This document shows positions 24,425 through 33,498 of a DNA stretch of 45,910 nt, in pieces. A program made the position numbers and the translations under genes. The stretch is from Gammaproteobacteria bacterium (GTDB lineage Bacteria > Pseudomonadota > Gammaproteobacteria > Acidiferrobacterales > Sulfurifustaceae), in contig SCRL01000049.1 of the NCBI GenBank assembly GCA_004298065.1, positions 1 to 45,910 on the forward strand, written 5' to 3'. The notes under the pieces are model-generated. The model saw only the letters and a list, made by a program, of their open reading frames with translations. It was not told the origin of the DNA and ran no database searches. How positions within the stretch are numbered: position 1 is the first letter of the stretch; the number at the start of each line of letters is the position of its first letter.

Positions 24425-25426
24425 ATGGAACAACCCCGTTTGCTCGACCAGGTGCGCGACGCCATCCGCGTCCGACACTACAGTCTGCGTACCGAGGTGA
24501 CCTATCTTCAGTGGATCAAGCGATTTATCCTGTTCCATAACAAGCGTCATCCCCGCGATATGGGCGAAAAGGAGATTACGGCATTCCTGGCTTATCTTGC
24601 CGTGAACAAGAATGTCGCGGCTTCAACCCAGAATCAAGCCTTGGCCGCCACTCTCTTCCTCTATAAGGAAGTACTTGGTCGGGAACTGGACTGGATGGAC
24701 AACATCACCCGAGCCAAGCGCAGTGTGCACGTGCCGGAAGTCTTGAGCCCGGAGCAGGTACGTCGCCTATTGGGCCAGCTTGAAGGGATATACCAACTCG
24801 TGGCACGTCTGCTGTACGGCACGGGCATGCGCCTCATGGAGGCCCTGCAACTGCGCGTACAGGACGTGGATTTTCACTATCGGCAAATCACGGTGCGCAA
24901 CGGCAAGGGCAACAAGGATCGCGTAACGGTGTTGCCCGACTCACTGATCCAGCCGCTGAAAACACATCTGGCACGTATGCGCGAACTGCACAAGAAAGAC
25001 CTGGCCGAGGGATTCGGTAGCGTCTATCTGCCGCATGCGCTCGCGGAGAAGTATCCGAACGCCGGGCGCGAGTGGCCATGGCAATATGTTTTCCCGGCGC
25101 CGACGCGGTCGGCGGACCCGGTGAGCGGCGAGATCCGACGGCATCATTTATACGAGCAAAACGTGCAGCGCGCCATCAAACAGGCGGCATCCGATTTGGG
25201 ATTCCCCACCCGCGTGCGCACGCACACTTTGCGCCATTCATTTGCGACGCACTTACTGGAAAGCGGTCAGGATATTCGGACGGTGCAGGAATTGCTGGGG
25301 CACAGCGATGTGAAGACCACCATGATTTATACCCATGTGTTGCAACGCGGTGGCCGTGGAGTGCGCAGTCCGCTGGACCGGATGGAACCGGAAGCAGGCC
25401 CGGACCGTTCTGGGTCGACAGGCTAA
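24425..25426 (+). CDS. intI: Integron integrase
   Basis: A 333-residue tyrosine recombinase. The catalytic set is R136 (GTGMRLMEA), H267 and R270 (THTLRHS), H293 (LLGHSD) and Y302 (IYTHV). Residues about 190-222 (including [14 protein letters not shown] and WPWQYVFP) form the extra segment that distinguishes IntI from other tyrosine recombinases and is needed for attC binding. It inserts and excises cassettes at attI and attC. The ATG at 24425 follows AGGGAGG; the longer frame to 24365 lies in the inverted repeat. The gene appears intact. Its upstream hairpin and FNR/CRP-like box suggest control different from the usual LexA repression. Confidence 0.95.
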   Translation: MEQPRLLDQVRDAIRVRHYSLRTEVTYLQWIKRFILFHNKRHPRDMGEKEITAFLAYLAVNKNVAASTQNQALAATLFLYKEVLGRELDWMDNITRAKRSVHVPEVLSPEQVRRLLGQLEGIYQLVARLLYGTGMRLMEALQLRVQDVDFHYRQITVRNGKGNKDRVTVLPDSLIQPLKTHLARMRELHKKDLAEGFGSVYLPHALAEKYPNAGREWPWQYVFPAPTRSADPVSGEIRRHHLYEQNVQRAIKQAASDLGFPTRVRTHTLRHSFATHLLESGQDIRTVQELLGHSDVKTTMIYTHVLQRGGRGVRSPLDRMEPEAGPDRSGSTG

Positions 25427-25480
25427 TCGCTGGGAGCGACCACCGTGAAGGCGCTATCTCGTCACAAGGGAGAGCGTCAG

Positions 25481-25774
25481 CTAGAAACGCGAACAGGTCG
25501 GGCCGCCGCGGCCGGCGAGCACGCCCTTGATGTCCTTGTTGGCGCGCAGCTTTTCGACGACTTCGGTATAGAGCGCCTCGGGGGTATTGCTGGCGAACGT
25601 GGCGTCGACAAAGCCGTCCGGGCGCACGCGATAGCTCACGTATTCGTTGCTGCCGTCAAAATCGAACAGGATATTCGCGACCGCCTCGCCGGCCTTCGCT
25701 TCAGTCTCGTCCGCCAACACAGGAACGCTGCCGACGAGCAGCGCCAGGGTCAAAAACAGCGCGGCGGGCTTCAT
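25481..25774 (-). CDS. Small exported protein of unknown function
   Basis: A 97-residue protein with a signal peptide (MKPAALFLTLALLVGSVPVLA, cleavage near residue 21). The mature part (about 76 residues) has mixed alpha/beta character and no recognised motif. Its start overlaps the stop of the aminotransferase gene (ATGA at 25771-25774), so it is translationally coupled to the sugar-nucleotide operon. It converges with intI, 54 bases away. A single cysteine near the C-terminus (GGPTCSRF) may be functional. Confidence 0.65.
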   Translation of the reverse strand: MKPAALFLTLALLVGSVPVLADETEAKAGEAVANILFDFDGSNEYVSYRVRPDGFVDATFASNTPEALYTEVVEKLRANKDIKGVLAGRGGPTCSRF

Positions 25775-26901
25775 CCGCCCTTCACCGCCGTAAGCAGGAC
25801 TTCGCACACGCGCTCGATGTGCCCGAGTGGCATGCCGGGGTAGATGGGGAGCGATAGCGTTTCGGTGCTGGCATGCTCACAGGCCGGCAGGCTGCCGGGC
25901 TGGTAGCCGAGCTTCTTATAGACATCCTGCAAATGCAGGCCCTGGGGATAGCACTGCGAGGTGCCGATCTGGGCATCGGTGAGCGCCTGGCGCACGGCGT
26001 CGCGTTTCTTTGGGATGCGGACGGTGTAGAGATTGAAGGCGTGCGTACCGTTCTTGGGGAGCGACGGCGTTTTCACTGCCGAACCGGCAAGACGCTGGGT
26101 GTATTCCGCCGCCACCTGCTGCCGACCGGCGATGTCGGCCTTGATGCGCTTGAGCTTCAGACGCAGCAGCGCCGCCTGGATCTCGTCGAGGCGGCTGTTC
26201 ATGCCGATTTCAACATGGATAAAGGGCTTGGACGCGCCGTGGTTACGCAGGCGCCGGATATGCTCGTTCAGGTCGTCGCGGTTCGTGGTAATCATGCCGC
26301 CGTCGCCGTAGCAACCGAGCACTTTCGTGGGATAGAAGCTGAAGCTGCCGGCGTCGCCCATCGCGCCGACGACCTTGCCGTTGTGCGTGGCGCCGAACGC
26401 CTGCGCGCAGTCCTCGACAACCGTGAGCTTGTGCTTACGGGCGATCTCCATGATCTCGCCCATCTCCGCCGGATGGCCGAAGATGTGCACCGGCAGAATC
26501 GCCTTGGTCCTGGCGGTGATCTTCGCGCGCACGCTCGCGGGGTCGAGGCAGAAACTGTCCGGCAGGATATCGGCGAACACCGGTGTGGCGCCGACCATAT
26601 CGATGGTCTCGGCCGAGGCGAAGAACGTGAACGGCGTGGTGATGACTTCGTCGCCCGGACCGATGCCGAGCGCGCGCAGGCTGAGATACAGCGAATCGGT
26701 GCCGTTGGCGACACCAATGGCGTGCTTCACACCGACGACCTCGGCGAATTCCTTCTCGAACGCCTGCACGTGCGGACCGAGCACGAAGCTGCCGCGGTTG
26801 CCGGTTTCGCGGATGGCGGCGAGCCACTCGGTTTCCAGCTCCTTATATTGCGTGGTGAGGTCGAGGAACGGCACCGGCATGGGTTTGGTCACGGCGTGCA
26901 T
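25771..26901 (-). CDS. DegT/DnrJ/EryC1-family sugar aminotransferase, GnnB-like
   Basis: A 376-residue PLP-dependent sugar-nucleotide transaminase. VPFLDLTTQY opens the fold, VEDCAQAFGA binds PLP, and the Schiff-base lysine lies in FSFYPTKVLGCYGDGGM (about residue 190). RLRNHGASKPFIHVEIGMNSRLDEIQAALL is family-typical. With the overlapping upstream Gfo/Idh dehydrogenase it forms a pair like GnnA/GnnB, which converts UDP-GlcNAc to UDP-2,3-diamino sugar for amide-linked lipid A, or WbpB/WbpE-type O-antigen enzymes. Unlike known gnnAB loci, lpxA is not visible here. The start at 26901 overlaps the upstream stop. Confidence 0.85.
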   Translation of the reverse strand: MHAVTKPMPVPFLDLTTQYKELETEWLAAIRETGNRGSFVLGPHVQAFEKEFAEVVGVKHAIGVANGTDSLYLSLRALGIGPGDEVITTPFTFFASAETIDMVGATPVFADILPDSFCLDPASVRAKITARTKAILPVHIFGHPAEMGEIMEIARKHKLTVVEDCAQAFGATHNGKVVGAMGDAGSFSFYPTKVLGCYGDGGMITTNRDDLNEHIRRLRNHGASKPFIHVEIGMNSRLDEIQAALLRLKLKRIKADIAGRQQVAAEYTQRLAGSAVKTPSLPKNGTHAFNLYTVRIPKKRDAVRQALTDAQIGTSQCYPQGLHLQDVYKKLGYQPGSLPACEHASTETLSLPIYPGMPLGHIERVCEVLLTAVKGG

Positions 26902-27863
26902 CAGGCAATCTTCTCCTTCACGAGCATGGCGACACGAAGCGCTTCCAGCCCGACGCGCCCGGTGACGAGCGGCGGCGCGCCGGTGCGCACGGATTTCACG
27001 AAATATTCGAGCTCGGTATCGAGCGGCGGCCGCGGCGTGATGTCGAGCACTTTCGTCTCGACCTTTGGCCACTTGCCACCGTCGCCACCGGGAACAGCTT
27101 CGGTAACTTCGAGTTTCTGGTCCACGTAGTTCAGGCCGTAGTAATGACGGTCGCCGAACACGCGGATGCGGCGGAACTTCTTGTTCGACACACGGCTCGC
27201 GGTGACGTTGGCCACGGCGCCGTTCTCGAACTCGATGCGCGCGTTGGCGATGTCCACGTGGTCGGTGATGACCGGCAGGCCGTTGGCGGCGATGTTCTTG
27301 ATCGGCGACTTCACCAGCGCCAGGACGATGTCGATGTCGTGGATCATGAGATCGGTGACGACGTCCACGTCGGTGGCGCGCTCGACAAAGGTGCTCAGAC
27401 GATGCACCTCGATAAAACGCGGGTTGGTGCAACGCTCGCTCAGTGCCATGACACCGGCGTTGAAGCGTTCGAGATGGCCGACCTGGAAAATCACCCCGGC
27501 GCGTTCGGCAAGCTCGACCAGCGCGCGCGACTCTTCCAAGCCCGGCGCGATCGGCTTCTCCATCAGCATGTGTACTTTGCTTTCAAGATAAGGCCGCGCG
27601 ACCTCGGCGTGGTATACCGTCGGCACGACGACGCTCACCGCGTCCACCTTGCCGAGCAGCGCCTTGGGGTCGGTGTAGGCCTGACAGCCGTACTGCGAGG
27701 CAACGGTCTTGGCCGCCTCGGCGTTCACGTCCGCCACGCCGACGAGCTCCACGTCCGGCATGCCGGCGTAGATCTTGGCGTGGAAGCGACCGAGGTAGCC
27801 GACGCCGAGCACGCCGACGCGCAGGCGGCCGTTGGGCTGGGTGGATGTCGTGGTAGCGGTCAT
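26901..27863 (-). CDS. Gfo/Idh/MocA-family NAD-dependent sugar dehydrogenase, GnnA-like
   Basis: A 320-residue oxidoreductase. The Rossmann loop VGVLGVGYLGRFHAKIY is at about residues 16-32, the conserved MEKPIA (catalytic Lys region) at about 100-105, and the later helix DLMIHDIDIVLALV carries the conserved His. Such enzymes oxidise C3 of UDP-N-acetylglucosamine before transamination. It is the first gene of a three-gene coupled operon with the DegT aminotransferase and a small exported protein. A divergent region of 170 bases separates it from the SDR gene. The exact substrate is inferred from the pairing. Confidence 0.83.
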   Translation of the reverse strand: MTATTTSTQPNGRLRVGVLGVGYLGRFHAKIYAGMPDVELVGVADVNAEAAKTVASQYGCQAYTDPKALLGKVDAVSVVVPTVYHAEVARPYLESKVHMLMEKPIAPGLEESRALVELAERAGVIFQVGHLERFNAGVMALSERCTNPRFIEVHRLSTFVERATDVDVVTDLMIHDIDIVLALVKSPIKNIAANGLPVITDHVDIANARIEFENGAVANVTASRVSNKKFRRIRVFGDRHYYGLNYVDQKLEVTEAVPGGDGGKWPKVETKVLDITPRPPLDTELEYFVKSVRTGAPPLVTGRVGLEALRVAMLVKEKIA

Positions 27864-28033
27864 TGAGAAGCGAATCAGGGCAACAAAGATCGTCGGTTGC
27901 GAAAAAAAGCGGCGGGATTATATCCCAAACCGCGGCACATGGACGTGCCGTTTGCGGTGCCGAGGGATGCAAATATGCGTCATTTCGGGCGGGGGGGGGA
28001 ACGCGTATTGCCATCGGCTAGACTAGGCCGACC

Positions 28034-28873
28034 ATGCGCAGCGCGCTCATTACCGGCTGTTCCTCCGGCATCGGCTACTGCCTCGCCCACGGGCTGCGCG
28101 AGCGGGGCTTTCGTGTGTTCGCTACGGCGCGCAAGGCGGCCGATGTCGAGCGCCTGGCCGCCGAGGGCTTCGAATCGTTGCCGCTCGATCTGGACGACTC
28201 GACCTCCATCGCCGCTGCCGTTAGCGAAATCCTGCGGCGCACCGACAACCGCCTGTACGCGCTCGTCAACAACGCCGGCTTCGGGCTGCCGGGCGCGGTC
28301 GAGGACCTGTCGCGCGACGGCCTGCGAGCGCAATTCGAAACCAACGTCTTCGGCGGACAGGAGCTGATCCGGCTCCTGATGCCGATCTTCCGTGCGCAGA
28401 ACGAAGGCCGCATCGTGCAGATGAGCTCGATGCTCGGCTACGTGGCGCTCGCCTACCGCGGCGCCTACTGCGCGAGCAAATACGCCATCGAAGGATTGAC
28501 CGACGCCCTGCGCCTGGAGCTGCGCGGGACGAACATCCATGTCTCGCTCGTCGAACCCGGTCCTATCACGGCACGCTTTCGCGACAACGCCTACGCAGCG
28601 TTCAAAACCTGGATCGACAAGGATCACAGCACGCACCGCGCGCAATACGAGGCCATGATCGGTCGCCTCGAAGGCCAGCGCGGCCCGCAGCCTTTCACGC
28701 TCCCGCCCGAAGCGGTGCTGAAGCGTGTGGCACGCGCGCTCGAATCCCGCCGCCCGCACCGCCGCTACCAAGTCACGGTCCCCGCCTACTTGTCCGCACT
28801 ACTCGAACGGATATTGCCAGCCCCCCTGCTCGACACCCTGCTCGATCGCGTCGGCGGTCGCGGCAAACGCTAA
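28034..28873 (+). CDS. Short-chain dehydrogenase/reductase
   Basis: A 279-residue classical SDR. TGCSSGIGYCLAHGL (about residues 7-21) is the cofactor loop, and an Arg/Lys-containing FATARKAADVERL suggests NADP(H). NNAGFG, the catalytic Ser in MSSMLG and YCASKYAIEG (Tyr/Lys pair) are all present. The substrate is unknown. The C-terminal extension (about 245-279) is hydrophobic and amphipathic, so it may be membrane-associated, as in related retinol- or 3-oxoacyl-type SDRs. It is divergent from the GnnA-like gene. Confidence 0.82.
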   Translation: MRSALITGCSSGIGYCLAHGLRERGFRVFATARKAADVERLAAEGFESLPLDLDDSTSIAAAVSEILRRTDNRLYALVNNAGFGLPGAVEDLSRDGLRAQFETNVFGGQELIRLLMPIFRAQNEGRIVQMSSMLGYVALAYRGAYCASKYAIEGLTDALRLELRGTNIHVSLVEPGPITARFRDNAYAAFKTWIDKDHSTHRAQYEAMIGRLEGQRGPQPFTLPPEAVLKRVARALESRRPHRRYQVTVPAYLSALLERILPAPLLDTLLDRVGGRGKR

Positions 28874-29000
28874 ATCGTTAGTTTTCCAACCTTCGCCCTT
28901 GGACCAGGCCGGTGTGGCCCGATTCACGGTGCCCCCTAACCTGAAAACTGGCCTAAACTTAAAGTTCAACAAAAACAAAAACGGAAATAAGGGGATAAGG

Positions 29001-29129
29001 ATGGAAGTTGCCCCTGAGATGAAAGATCGGACGCAACAACGTGGACGCTCGCTCAGTCTGCGGGGATGCGTGTTTCCGTTCATCCGACCCTTCTCCTGTA
29101 TCTCCGCCAGCCGGGCATTTGTGTCATGA
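29001..29129 (+). CDS. Possible leader ORF coupled to the sensor kinase
   Basis: A 42-codon frame beginning at ATG 29001 with a strong Shine-Dalgarno (AAGGGGATAAGG) and ending in TGA at 29127-29129, overlapping the kinase start as ATGA. The peptide has no recognised domain. The kinase start itself has no good Shine-Dalgarno, so this short frame could couple translation. The 28874-29000 region upstream has no other gene. Confidence 0.4.
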   Translation: MEVAPEMKDRTQQRGRSLSLRGCVFPFIRPFSCISASRAFVS

Positions 29130-31321
29130 CCGACCTGGCAAAACTGCGTCCCAGCGTGGTCTCGCTCCTCACGCACTCATCCACCCGCTGGATTGTGTTG
29201 TCGCTTGTATCGGCCGCGGTCGTCGGCACGGCGGCTTACAGCTATCGTGAGATCCACAACGAACTCACCGCCGTGGCGCTGTCGCGCAGAGAGGCTGTCG
29301 CACAACTCGCGGCCGCCACGCTGGCGGAAAAGTTCAGTCGCGTCGTGGATGTCGCCGTTTCACTCGCCACACGCGTTCGGTTCCGGGATCTCGTTGCAGA
29401 AGGAAATTGGGATGAAGCGATCGAAATCATGCGCGCCGTGCCGAAGGACCTGCCACAGATCGAACGGCTGTTCCTTGCCGATGTCAGCGGAACGCTGAAG
29501 GCGGACATACCGGCGTTGCCCGGTGTGCGCGGGATGAATTTCGCGTTTCGTGAGTGGTACCAAGGCGTACGCCGCGATTGGCGCCCCTACATCTCTTCGG
29601 TTTACAAGCGCACGGCCGCTCCGCAGCTCAATGTTTTCGCGGTGGTCGCGCCGGTCAAGAGCGCGGCCGGAAACGTGGTCGGTATCCTGGTGCTGCAAAT
29701 CCGCATCGATAGCCTGATCGAGTGGATCAAGACGGTCGCCACCGACCGTGGGGAATTCATCTACCTCGTCGATTCGAAGGGCCAGCTCGCGTTTCACTCC
29801 AGACATCCGGGTTCGGGGGACATCGTCAACCTGTCGGAAACCCCGGTCGTGCAGAAAATGCGGCTGGACGGGCATGGCGTAACGGTCGGGTTCGAACCGG
29901 GGGAACAGGAGGATTCCATCGTCGCCTACGCGCTCGTGCCCGGATACGGCTGGGGCGTCGTCGCGCAACAACCGATGCGCGCATCCCGCGCGTTGGCCGC
30001 GCGCGACGATCAGCTCCGGCGGTTGTTGACGGGATATGGCCTTGTCCTGCTGCTTTCCGCAGCGGCGATACTCCTGGCGTCGCGAGTCGCCGTGGCACGC
30101 CAACGCGCGGAGACCGAGTTACTCCGCAATCGCACCATCTTTGAGAACCTCTTCGAGTCACTCCCCGGTCTTTACCTGGTTCTCGCGCCCGACTTCAAGA
30201 TCGTGGCGGTGAGCGACGCCTACCTGAAGGCGACCATGACCAAACGCGAGGAGATCGTCGGGCGCTACCTGTTCGACGTGTTTCCCGACAACCCCGACGA
30301 CCCAGGCGCCACCGGCACCGCCAACCTGCGCGCCTCGCTCGACCGGGTGCGCCGGACCGCCGCCGCGGACACCATGGCGATCCAGAAATACGACATCCGC
30401 CGCCCCGACGGCACTTTCGAAGAGCGCTACTGGAGCCCGATCAACTCCCCCGTGCTCGGGGTGGGCAACCGGATCGAGTACATCATCCATCGGGTGGAGG
30501 ACGTCACCGGGTTTGTACGCCAGAAATCGCAGCCGGCGGGTAACGCCGCCGAGATGCGCGCCCGCATGGAGCAGATGGAGGCCGAAATATTCCAGAGTTC
30601 GCAGAAGGTGCAGGCGGCCAATCAGCAACTCAAGGCCGCCAACCAGGAGCTCGAAGCCTTCAGCTACTCGGTATCGCACGACCTGCGCGCGCCGCTACGC
30701 GCCATCGATGGCTTCAGTCAGGCACTGCTCGAAGACTATGCCGACAAACTCGACGACGCGGGCAAGAATTACCTACAGCGCGTGCGCGCTGGCGCCACAC
30801 GCATGGGCGAGCTGATCGACGACATGCTCCAGCTCTCGCGCGTGACGCGCGCCGAGATGCGTCGTGAGACGGTGGACCTGAGCGCACTGGCCGAGTCCGT
30901 GGTGGCGGACCTGCGGCGCATCGAGCCCCAGCGCCAAGTCGAGGTAGCCATCCAGTCCGGTCTGCAAGCTGAGGGTGACGCTAAACTGCTGCGGATCGCA
31001 TTGGTGAATTTGCTGTCTAACGCATGGAAGTTCACCGGCCGGCAACCGGCGGCGCGCATCGAGCTGGGCGTACGAGATACCGGCAGCGAGCGCGCGTTCT
31101 ACGTGCGCGACAACGGCGTCGGCTTCGACATGGCTTACGCTGACAAGCTTTTTGGCGCGTTCCAGCGCCTGCACGCCATGAGTGAGTTTCCCGGCACCGG
31201 CATCGGCCTCGCCACCGTGCAGCGGATTATCAACCGCCACGGCGGCCGCGTCTGGGCCGAGGCCGCCGTCAACCAGGGCGCGACGTTCTTCTTCGCGCTG
31301 CCCGCCAACCGCACCGCCTGA
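29126..31321 (+). CDS. Membrane sensor histidine kinase (dCache-like, PAS, HisKA, HATPase)
   Basis: A 731-residue inner-membrane kinase. TM1 is about 17-37, and a periplasmic Cache-type domain (about 40-290) includes DEGREYF-like [21 protein letters not shown]2 is about 298-318, followed by a PAS domain (about 335-465) and a coiled coil (about 475-505). HisKA carries phospho-acceptor His518 in [18 protein letters not shown], and HATPase_c has [15 protein letters not shown] and GTGIGLATV. It probably senses a small extracellular ligand. The next two genes are its likely partners: an Rcp1-like regulator and a cyclic-di-GMP enzyme. Confidence 0.9.
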   Translation: MTDLAKLRPSVVSLLTHSSTRWIVLSLVSAAVVGTAAYSYREIHNELTAVALSRREAVAQLAAATLAEKFSRVVDVAVSLATRVRFRDLVAEGNWDEAIEIMRAVPKDLPQIERLFLADVSGTLKADIPALPGVRGMNFAFREWYQGVRRDWRPYISSVYKRTAAPQLNVFAVVAPVKSAAGNVVGILVLQIRIDSLIEWIKTVATDRGEFIYLVDSKGQLAFHSRHPGSGDIVNLSETPVVQKMRLDGHGVTVGFEPGEQEDSIVAYALVPGYGWGVVAQQPMRASRALAARDDQLRRLLTGYGLVLLLSAAAILLASRVAVARQRAETELLRNRTIFENLFESLPGLYLVLAPDFKIVAVSDAYLKATMTKREEIVGRYLFDVFPDNPDDPGATGTANLRASLDRVRRTAAADTMAIQKYDIRRPDGTFEERYWSPINSPVLGVGNRIEYIIHRVEDVTGFVRQKSQPAGNAAEMRARMEQMEAEIFQSSQKVQAANQQLKAANQELEAFSYSVSHDLRAPLRAIDGFSQALLEDYADKLDDAGKNYLQRVRAGATRMGELIDDMLQLSRVTRAEMRRETVDLSALAESVVADLRRIEPQRQVEVAIQSGLQAEGDAKLLRIALVNLLSNAWKFTGRQPAARIELGVRDTGSERAFYVRDNGVGFDMAYADKLFGAFQRLHAMSEFPGTGIGLATVQRIINRHGGRVWAEAAVNQGATFFFALPANRTA

Positions 31322-31330
31322 GGAGGCGCC

Positions 31331-31786
31331 ATGGAAAGCAAAACTATCCTGCTGGTCGAGGACAACCCGGACGACGAGGCGCTGACGCTGCGCGCGCTCA
31401 AGAAGAACAACATCATGAACGAGGTGGTGGTGACGCGCGACGGCGCCGAGGCACTCGACTACCTGTTCTCCCGCGGCGCCCACGCCAACCGCGATCCGCA
31501 CAAGCAGCTGGCGATCACACTGCTCGACCTCAAGCTGCCCAAAGTGGACGGGCTCGAGGTGCTGAGACAGATACGCGCCAATCCTGCCACGCAACTGATG
31601 CCGGTAGTGATTCTCACCTCCTCCAAAGAGGAGCAGGACCTTATCAACGGCTACCGCCTCGGCGCCAACAGCTATATCCGCAAGCCGGTGGATTTCAGCC
31701 AGTTCATGGAAGCCGTGCGAAGCCTTGGACTCTACTGGCTGGTGCTGAATGAAACCCCGCCCGGCCAGGGAGGGAGCGCACGATGA
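31331..31786 (+). CDS. Rcp1-like single-domain response regulator
   Basis: A 151-residue stand-alone receiver domain. The acidic pocket is VEDNPDDEA, and the phospho-acceptor is Asp66 (LLDLKLPKVDG); ILTSSKEEQD provides the Thr/Ser switch and YIRKPVDF the conserved Lys. The pattern (NPDDEALTLRALKKNN; FSRG) is that of the Rcp1 type commonly paired with phytochrome-like HisKA kinases. It has no output domain, so it probably relays phosphate. It starts nine bases after the kinase stop behind GAGGAGG and overlaps the next gene by four bases. Confidence 0.9.
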   Translation: MESKTILLVEDNPDDEALTLRALKKNNIMNEVVVTRDGAEALDYLFSRGAHANRDPHKQLAITLLDLKLPKVDGLEVLRQIRANPATQLMPVVILTSSKEEQDLINGYRLGANSYIRKPVDFSQFMEAVRSLGLYWLVLNETPPGQGGSAR

Positions 31787-33498
31787 AACCGCTGCGCGCG
31801 CTGGTCGTCGAGGATTCGGAGGACGACACCGAGCTGTTGCTGCGCGAGCTCAAGCGCGGCGGCTACGAGCCGACGCATGCGCGCGTGGACACGTCCGAAG
31901 CGATGAGCGCGACGCTCGCCGCGCGCGCCTGGGATATCGTGTTCTCCGATTTCACCATGCCACATTTCAATGCCTTCGACGCGCTGGCGCTGCTGCGCGG
32001 CACGGGGCTCGACATCCCATTCATTATCGTCTCCGGCACCATCGGCGAAGACCGCGCGGTGATCGCCATGAAGGCCGGCGCGCACGACTACATCCTCAAG
32101 GGCAACCTGAAGCGCCTCGTGCCCGCCGTCGAGCGCGAACTGCGCGAGGCGCACGTGCGGAAAGAACGCCGCATGGCGGAGGAAACGATCCGCCGTCTTG
32201 CCTACACCGACCCGGTCACCGAACTGCCGAATCGCGCACGATTTCTCGAGCAAGCGCAACAGGCCGCCGAGGCGGCGCGGGACAAGGGCCATCCGCTGGC
32301 GTTGCTGCTCATGGACCTCGAACGTTTCAGGGATGTCAACGACACGCTCGGGCACGCGCGCGGCGACGTGCTGCTGCAACAGGTCGGCACGCGCCTACAG
32401 GGCGCGCTGTTCGCGCCCGACACGGTCGCGCGCCTCGGCGGCGACGAATTCGGCATCTTGTTGCCCAGGTTGACGGCGACCGACGACGTGAAACTCGTCA
32501 TCAAGAAACTTCAGGATTTCCTGCAAGCCCCGTTCATGATTGACGGCATCCCGATCGCTGTCGAGGCCAGCATTGGCGTCGCGCTTGCGCCCGACCATGC
32601 CGCCGATGCGGAAACCATGTTGCAGCGGGCGGATATCGCGATGTACCGCGCCAAACAGATGGCGACCGGATACGCCATCTACACACCGGAATACGACCGC
32701 CACAATCCCGAGCGGCTCGGGCTCATGGCGGAGCTGCGCGACGCCATCGAGCGCGACCAGCTCCTGCTCCACTTCCAGCCGAAAGTGGAAATCGGGACCG
32801 GTCAGGTCGTCGGCACCGAGGCGCTGGTGCGCTGGCAGCATCCGCGCCTCGGCTTGCTGACACCCGACAAATTCATCGAGACCGCCGAGCACACGGGGTT
32901 GATCACACTGCTTACCCGCTGGGTGCTGACGGATGCGCTGAACCATTGCCAGGGGGCCCGCCGCGAGGGTATCCGGCTGCGGGTAAGCGTGAACCTCTCG
33001 GCGCGCTCGCTGCACGACCCGCATCTGCCGGAGATGGTCAAGAACGCACTCAAGACCACCGGCGCTGAGGCGCACCAATTGATACTGGAGATCACCGAAA
33101 GCGCCATCGTGCTCGACCCCAAACGCGCCGAGGAAACCCTCGCGACACTAAGCCGCATGGGCGTGTGGCTCTCGATCGACGACTTCGGCACCGGGTACAC
33201 CTCGCTTGCCAGCCTCCGGCACCTCCCGGTCAACGAGGTCAAGATAGACAAATCCTTCGTCGGTGGGATGCTCGCGAACAAGAGTGATGCGATGATCGTG
33301 CGCTCCGTGATCGAACTCGGCCACAACCTCGGTCTGCGAATCGTCGCCGAGGGCGTGGAGACGAAAGCGATGCTCGATGCCCTCGCCGCCCTCGGTTGCG
33401 ACGAGGCCCAGGGCTACTTCATCAGCAAGCCGCAGGCCTGCGGACCGCTGAAGAACTGGCTGCCGACGTCGTCCTGGAAAATCGGGTCGGTCGCCTAG
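31783..33498 (+). CDS. REC-GGDEF-EAL cyclic-di-GMP signalling protein
   Basis: A 571-residue cytoplasmic three-domain protein. REC (about 1-125) has the phospho-acceptor Asp56 (VFSDFTMP). GGDEF (about 140-300) has an intact LGGDEFGIL active site but no RxxD inhibitory site. EAL (about 320-560) has TEALVRW, VNLS, EITES, IDDFGTGYTSL, VKIDKSF, AEGVET and QGYFISKP, so all metal and substrate residues appear present. It could make or break cyclic-di-GMP under control of the kinase; an intact EAL suggests phosphodiesterase activity at least. Its start overlaps the response regulator stop, and its stop overlaps the DUF1015 stop on the other strand by four bases. Confidence 0.92.
   Translation: MKPLRALVVEDSEDDTELLLRELKRGGYEPTHARVDTSEAMSATLAARAWDIVFSDFTMPHFNAFDALALLRGTGLDIPFIIVSGTIGEDRAVIAMKAGAHDYILKGNLKRLVPAVERELREAHVRKERRMAEETIRRLAYTDPVTELPNRARFLEQAQQAAEAARDKGHPLALLLMDLERFRDVNDTLGHARGDVLLQQVGTRLQGALFAPDTVARLGGDEFGILLPRLTATDDVKLVIKKLQDFLQAPFMIDGIPIAVEASIGVALAPDHAADAETMLQRADIAMYRAKQMATGYAIYTPEYDRHNPERLGLMAELRDAIERDQLLLHFQPKVEIGTGQVVGTEALVRWQHPRLGLLTPDKFIETAEHTGLITLLTRWVLTDALNHCQGARREGIRLRVSVNLSARSLHDPHLPEMVKNALKTTGAEAHQLILEITESAIVLDPKRAEETLATLSRMGVWLSIDDFGTGYTSLASLRHLPVNEVKIDKSFVGGMLANKSDAMIVRSVIELGHNLGLRIVAEGVETKAMLDALAALGCDEAQGYFISKPQACGPLKNWLPTSSWKIGSVA

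Larger units (their letters stand above)
22275..25426. mobile_element. Chromosomal integron with four cassettes
   Basis: An integron integrase gene (+ strand) is followed on the other strand by a candidate attI, a candidate Pc promoter and four short gene units. Each unit ends in an attC-like inverted structure (24015-24188, 23338-23402, 22754-22828, 22275-22355). All cassette genes read away from intI, as expected for an integron. The cassettes are visibly richer in A and T than the flanking DNA, consistent with foreign origin. Approximate cassette limits on the + axis: 24022-24300, 23345-24020, 22761-23343, 22282-22759. Confidence 0.88.
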
